Source: Synergistaceae bacterium (GTDB lineage Bacteria; Synergistota; Synergistia; Synergistales; Aminobacteriaceae). Taken from it: a DNA stretch of 6,425 nucleotides. Within the stretch, counting starts at the first letter, position 1. Each line of letters begins with the position of its first letter. The stretch lies in NCBI GenBank assembly GCA_017448375.1, contig JAFSLR010000141.1, forward strand, positions 1-6,425. The letters run 5' to 3'. The notes under the pieces were generated by a model. It was not told where the DNA came from and made no database searches. It saw only the letters and a list, made by a program, of their open reading frames with translations. This document shows positions 4,913 to 6,425 of this stretch, piece by piece. A program made the translations under genes and the position numbers.

Positions 4913-5689
4913 ATGAAAGAGAGCGCGATACAAATATTCAGCAATGAAGAGTTCCAAGTTCGCACAATCGAAGACAACGGCGAAATATGGTTTGTGGCAA
5001 AGGACGTAGCAGAGGCATTGGAGTATTCATACTGGCAGCCCAACATAGTGGCGCATGTGCCAGAAGTCTGGAAGGGTATTAAACGGATTAATACCCCCGG
5101 CGGTTATCAGGAAATGCTTTGCCTGACAGAAAACGGCGTGTATTTCTTTCTGGGACGTTCGGACAAAAAGAAAGCACTGCCGTATCAGATGTGGATAGCC
5201 GGAGACGTAGTGCCGTCCATCAGGAAGCACGGAATGTACGCAACGCCCGCGAAGGTTGAGGATATACTCAGCAATCCCGACGCATTTATTCAGGTGCTAC
5301 AAGCGTACAAGGCTGAACGGGAAAAGCGCGAGTCACTAGAAGCGAAAATTGAAGAGGACAAGCCGAAATTGATATTTGCTGAGGCAGTAAATACGAGCAA
5401 AGAATCAATCCTGATAGGCAATCTCGCAAAAGTCCTACGGCAGAACGGTGTCGAAATCGGCCAGAACCGTTTGTTTGAATGGCTGAGAGAGAACGGTTTC
5501 CTCATCAAATGCAAAGGCGAACGTTGGAATATGCCTACACAAGACAGTATAGAGCGCGGACTGTTTGAGGTGAAAACCCGCGTAATCAATAATCCAGACG
5601 GGACAACGCGAATAGTGAGGACGACCAAAGTAACAGGCAAAGGGCAAATCTACTTTGTGAATCGTTTTCTGAAAGGCAATCTAGAGTGA
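4913..5689 (+). CDS. Phage antirepressor 2 (BRO-N + KilAC), paralogue of antirepressor 1
   Basis: A 258-aa protein. Start ATG 4913 follows GGAAGGAGA at good spacing. BRO-N occupies about residues 6-108: IQIFSNEEFQVRTIEDNGEI, WFVAKDVAEALEY, CLTENGVYFFLGRS, YQMWIAGDVVPSIRKHGMYA. A charged coiled linker sits at about 115-150 (AFIQVLQAYKAEREKRESLE). KilAC covers about 153-250: IFAEAVNTSKESILIGNLAK, EIGQNRLFEWLRENGFL, MPTQDSIERGLFEVKT, and GKGQIYFVNRFL. The N-terminal and KilAC cores align well with antirepressor 1, while the centres of the BRO-N domains differ, as expected if the two recognise different partners. Its stop overlaps the next gene's GTG by 4 bp. The target of its activity is unknown. 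Confidence 0.92.
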   Translation: MKESAIQIFSNEEFQVRTIEDNGEIWFVAKDVAEALEYSYWQPNIVAHVPEVWKGIKRINTPGGYQEMLCLTENGVYFFLGRSDKKKALPYQMWIAGDVVPSIRKHGMYATPAKVEDILSNPDAFIQVLQAYKAEREKRESLEAKIEEDKPKLIFAEAVNTSKESILIGNLAKVLRQNGVEIGQNRLFEWLRENGFLIKCKGERWNMPTQDSIERGLFEVKTRVINNPDGTTRIVRTTKVTGKGQIYFVNRFLKGNLE

Positions 5690-5958
5690 TATATATCGAC
5701 CCCGCTAATCTTGATTACAAGCAAAGGAAAGAACTTGAAGCGATAATCAGTCAAAGGAACTGCAATATAGGACTAAGGAACATATCAGGAGGAAGCCGTG
5801 AAGATATAAATCTATTCATAGAATGCTTAAATAGCCAGCTAAATCACGGTTTCCAGATATGCGGAGTTGATTTTGATTTTGCTTTAAGTCCTCAGAGCGC
5901 AGTTGTAACGTTCCGAGCCAATTTACGTAGAGAACAAAATTTACCCCTTCTGCTTTAG
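5686..5958 (+). CDS. Hypothetical protein (90 aa), translationally coupled to antirepressor 2
   Basis: It starts at GTG 5686, which overlaps the TGA of antirepressor 2 (GTGA), a standard coupling arrangement; no strong RBS of its own is visible. The sequence runs MIYIDPANLDYKQRKELEAI, then SQRNCNIGLRNISGGSREDI, NLFIECLNSQLNHGFQICGV and DFDFALSPQSAVVTFRANLR. It looks like a small alpha/beta protein without membrane segments. I recognise no family. The 3' end (LPLLL and stop) contains CCCCTTCT, which can pair with the ribosome site of the next reading frame. The coupling suggests it works with antirepressor 2, but that is inference. Confidence 0.7.
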   Translation: MIYIDPANLDYKQRKELEAIISQRNCNIGLRNISGGSREDINLFIECLNSQLNHGFQICGVDFDFALSPQSAVVTFRANLRREQNLPLLL

Positions 5959-6016
5959 GCGTATGAAAATTCAAACCCTGCCGAATGCGTAGTACGTATG
6001 TAGAAGGGGAGTTTTT
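5944..6016 (+). promoter_or_regulatory. Long-range complement: gene end against the downstream ribosome site
   Basis: CCCCTTCT (5944-5951), inside the last codons of the 90-aa gene, is perfectly complementary to AGAAGGGG (6002-6009), the Shine-Dalgarno of the minicistron at 6021. A TTTTT tract (6012-6016) follows. Paired, this would hide the ribosome site or act as a long-loop terminator. Ribosomes finishing the 90-aa gene would open it. The loop of about 50 nt also holds the near-palindrome at 5985-5999. Confidence 0.4.
5985..5999. repeat. Near-perfect palindrome ATGCGTA-G-TACGTAT
   Basis: Seven-base arms with one mismatch flank a single central G, in the gap before the HTH gene. The size suits a dimeric DNA-binding protein site, possibly for the HTH protein next to it; no experiment or family motif backs this. 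Confidence 0.3.
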
Positions 6017-6020
6017 CTGC

Positions 6021-6038
6021 ATGAAAAGACGTGAGTAA
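6021..6038 (+). CDS. Five-codon minicistron (MKRRE) ahead of the HTH gene
   Basis: ATG 6021 follows AGAAGGGGAG at 9-nt spacing. It encodes M-K-R-R-E and stops at TAA 6036-6038, immediately before ATG 6039. The HTH gene itself has only a weak site (GTGAG, very close to its ATG), so ribosomes may reach it by terminating here and restarting. It could also be an accident of a mutated start region. Confidence 0.4.
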   Translation: MKRRE

Positions 6039-6425
6039 ATGCTAACAGAGGAAGAACGGCAGCGAAAATATATTCACCTAGATAAAAAGACGCTTGAAAA
6101 TCTTCAAAACCTGCGGAAAGAAAGACAGCAACGGGAAATATCACTAAGCAAATTAGGGCAAATAATTGGAGTAAGCAAAAGTTTAGTATATCACTATGAA
6201 AATTTGCTTTCATATCCCAGAGTTGGATGTTATCGAAGGCTGGTTGAATTTTTCGGCTGGAATATAACAGAGGATATAAATTATCAATTTGCAGTAACTC
6301 CTGTAAGTGAATTGAAATCTCAACTAAGGTATCGAATGCGACGTTATGGACTTGGGATAAGAGAACTTGCCTCGATACTTCATGTACATCATTCAATGAT
6401 AACAGTAACAGTGAATATGAAGAAA
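6039..6425 (+). CDS. Helix-turn-helix protein, probable tandem HTH, 5' part only
   Basis: The frame is open from ATG 6039 to the window edge (129 residues); a TAA sits directly upstream in frame, so the start cannot lie further left. Residues about 17-75 fit an XRE HTH: TLENLQNLRKERQQREISLS, KLGQIIGVSKSLVYHYENLL, then YPRVGCYRRLVEFFGWN. A second likely HTH begins at about 93: LKSQLRYRMRRYGLGIRELA, SILHVHHSMITVTVN, which the edge cuts. The arrangement of a degenerate XRE unit followed by another suggests a duplicated DNA-binding domain. It lies last in the rightward cluster seen here, after the minicistron. A regulator of early phage genes is a fair guess; target and full length are unknown. 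Confidence 0.7.
   Translation, partial: MLTEEERQRKYIHLDKKTLENLQNLRKERQQREISLSKLGQIIGVSKSLVYHYENLLSYPRVGCYRRLVEFFGWNITEDINYQFAVTPVSELKSQLRYRMRRYGLGIRELASILHVHHSMITVTVNMKK

Noticed and set aside
1..6425. CRISPR array, tRNA, rRNA, insertion sequence or attachment site
   Set aside because: No regularly spaced repeats, cloverleaf, transposase frame with terminal repeats, or integrase gene was seen in the window.

Overview
The window looks like the immunity and early-control region of a temperate phage or prophage. Evidence: a divergent pair of small XRE helix-turn-helix regulators facing each other across an AT-rich, palindrome-rich 150-bp spacer; two phage antirepressors of the BRO-N + KilAC type; and a set of short, tightly spaced phage-like ORFs with strong AGGAGG-type ribosome binding sites. 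The host is not identified. The AT-rich sequence, Shine-Dalgarno-heavy genes and style of regulator would suit an anaerobic gut-type bacterium (Bacillota- or Synergistota-like), but that is only a guess.

Left arm, minus strand (1-2508), read from right to left: a CI-like XRE repressor (2098-2508), a DUF4236 membrane protein (1526-2074), and a long membrane-anchored coiled-coil protein with a DUF4041 core (504-1505). The last gene continues in another frame into a GIY-YIG (T5orf172/Mug113-type) nuclease domain that runs off the left edge. The three genes are 20-25 bp apart with an RBS each, so they look like one lysogeny operon. A one-base frameshift in an A-rich run at about 536-547 separates the DUF4041 and nuclease parts.

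Central switch (2509-2658): three inverted repeats with 4-nt spacers overlap plausible promoters for the two divergent regulators.

Right arm, plus strand: a Cro-like XRE protein (2659-3096), a strong hairpin (3105-3131), a 77-aa small protein (3151-3384), and antirepressor 1 (3374-4174). A structured 211-nt non-coding gap follows, then an 84-aa Cys-rich-start protein (4386-4640). A convergent minus-strand KTSC-domain gene (4597-4818) overlaps the tail of that gene. Next come antirepressor 2 (4913-5689), a translationally coupled 90-aa protein (5686-5958), and the beginning of a protein with one clear and a second likely HTH (6039 to the right edge). A 5-codon minicistron precedes that last gene, and its ribosome site can pair with the end of the gene before it.

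Working model (inference): the CI-like repressor has no LexA/S24 self-cleavage domain, so induction is probably not by RecA-stimulated autoproteolysis. One or both antirepressors may be the route to relieving repression. The DUF4236 and DUF4041/GIY-YIG genes would be expressed from the prophage and are candidates for a lysogenic-conversion or phage-exclusion function, which the sequence does not prove.
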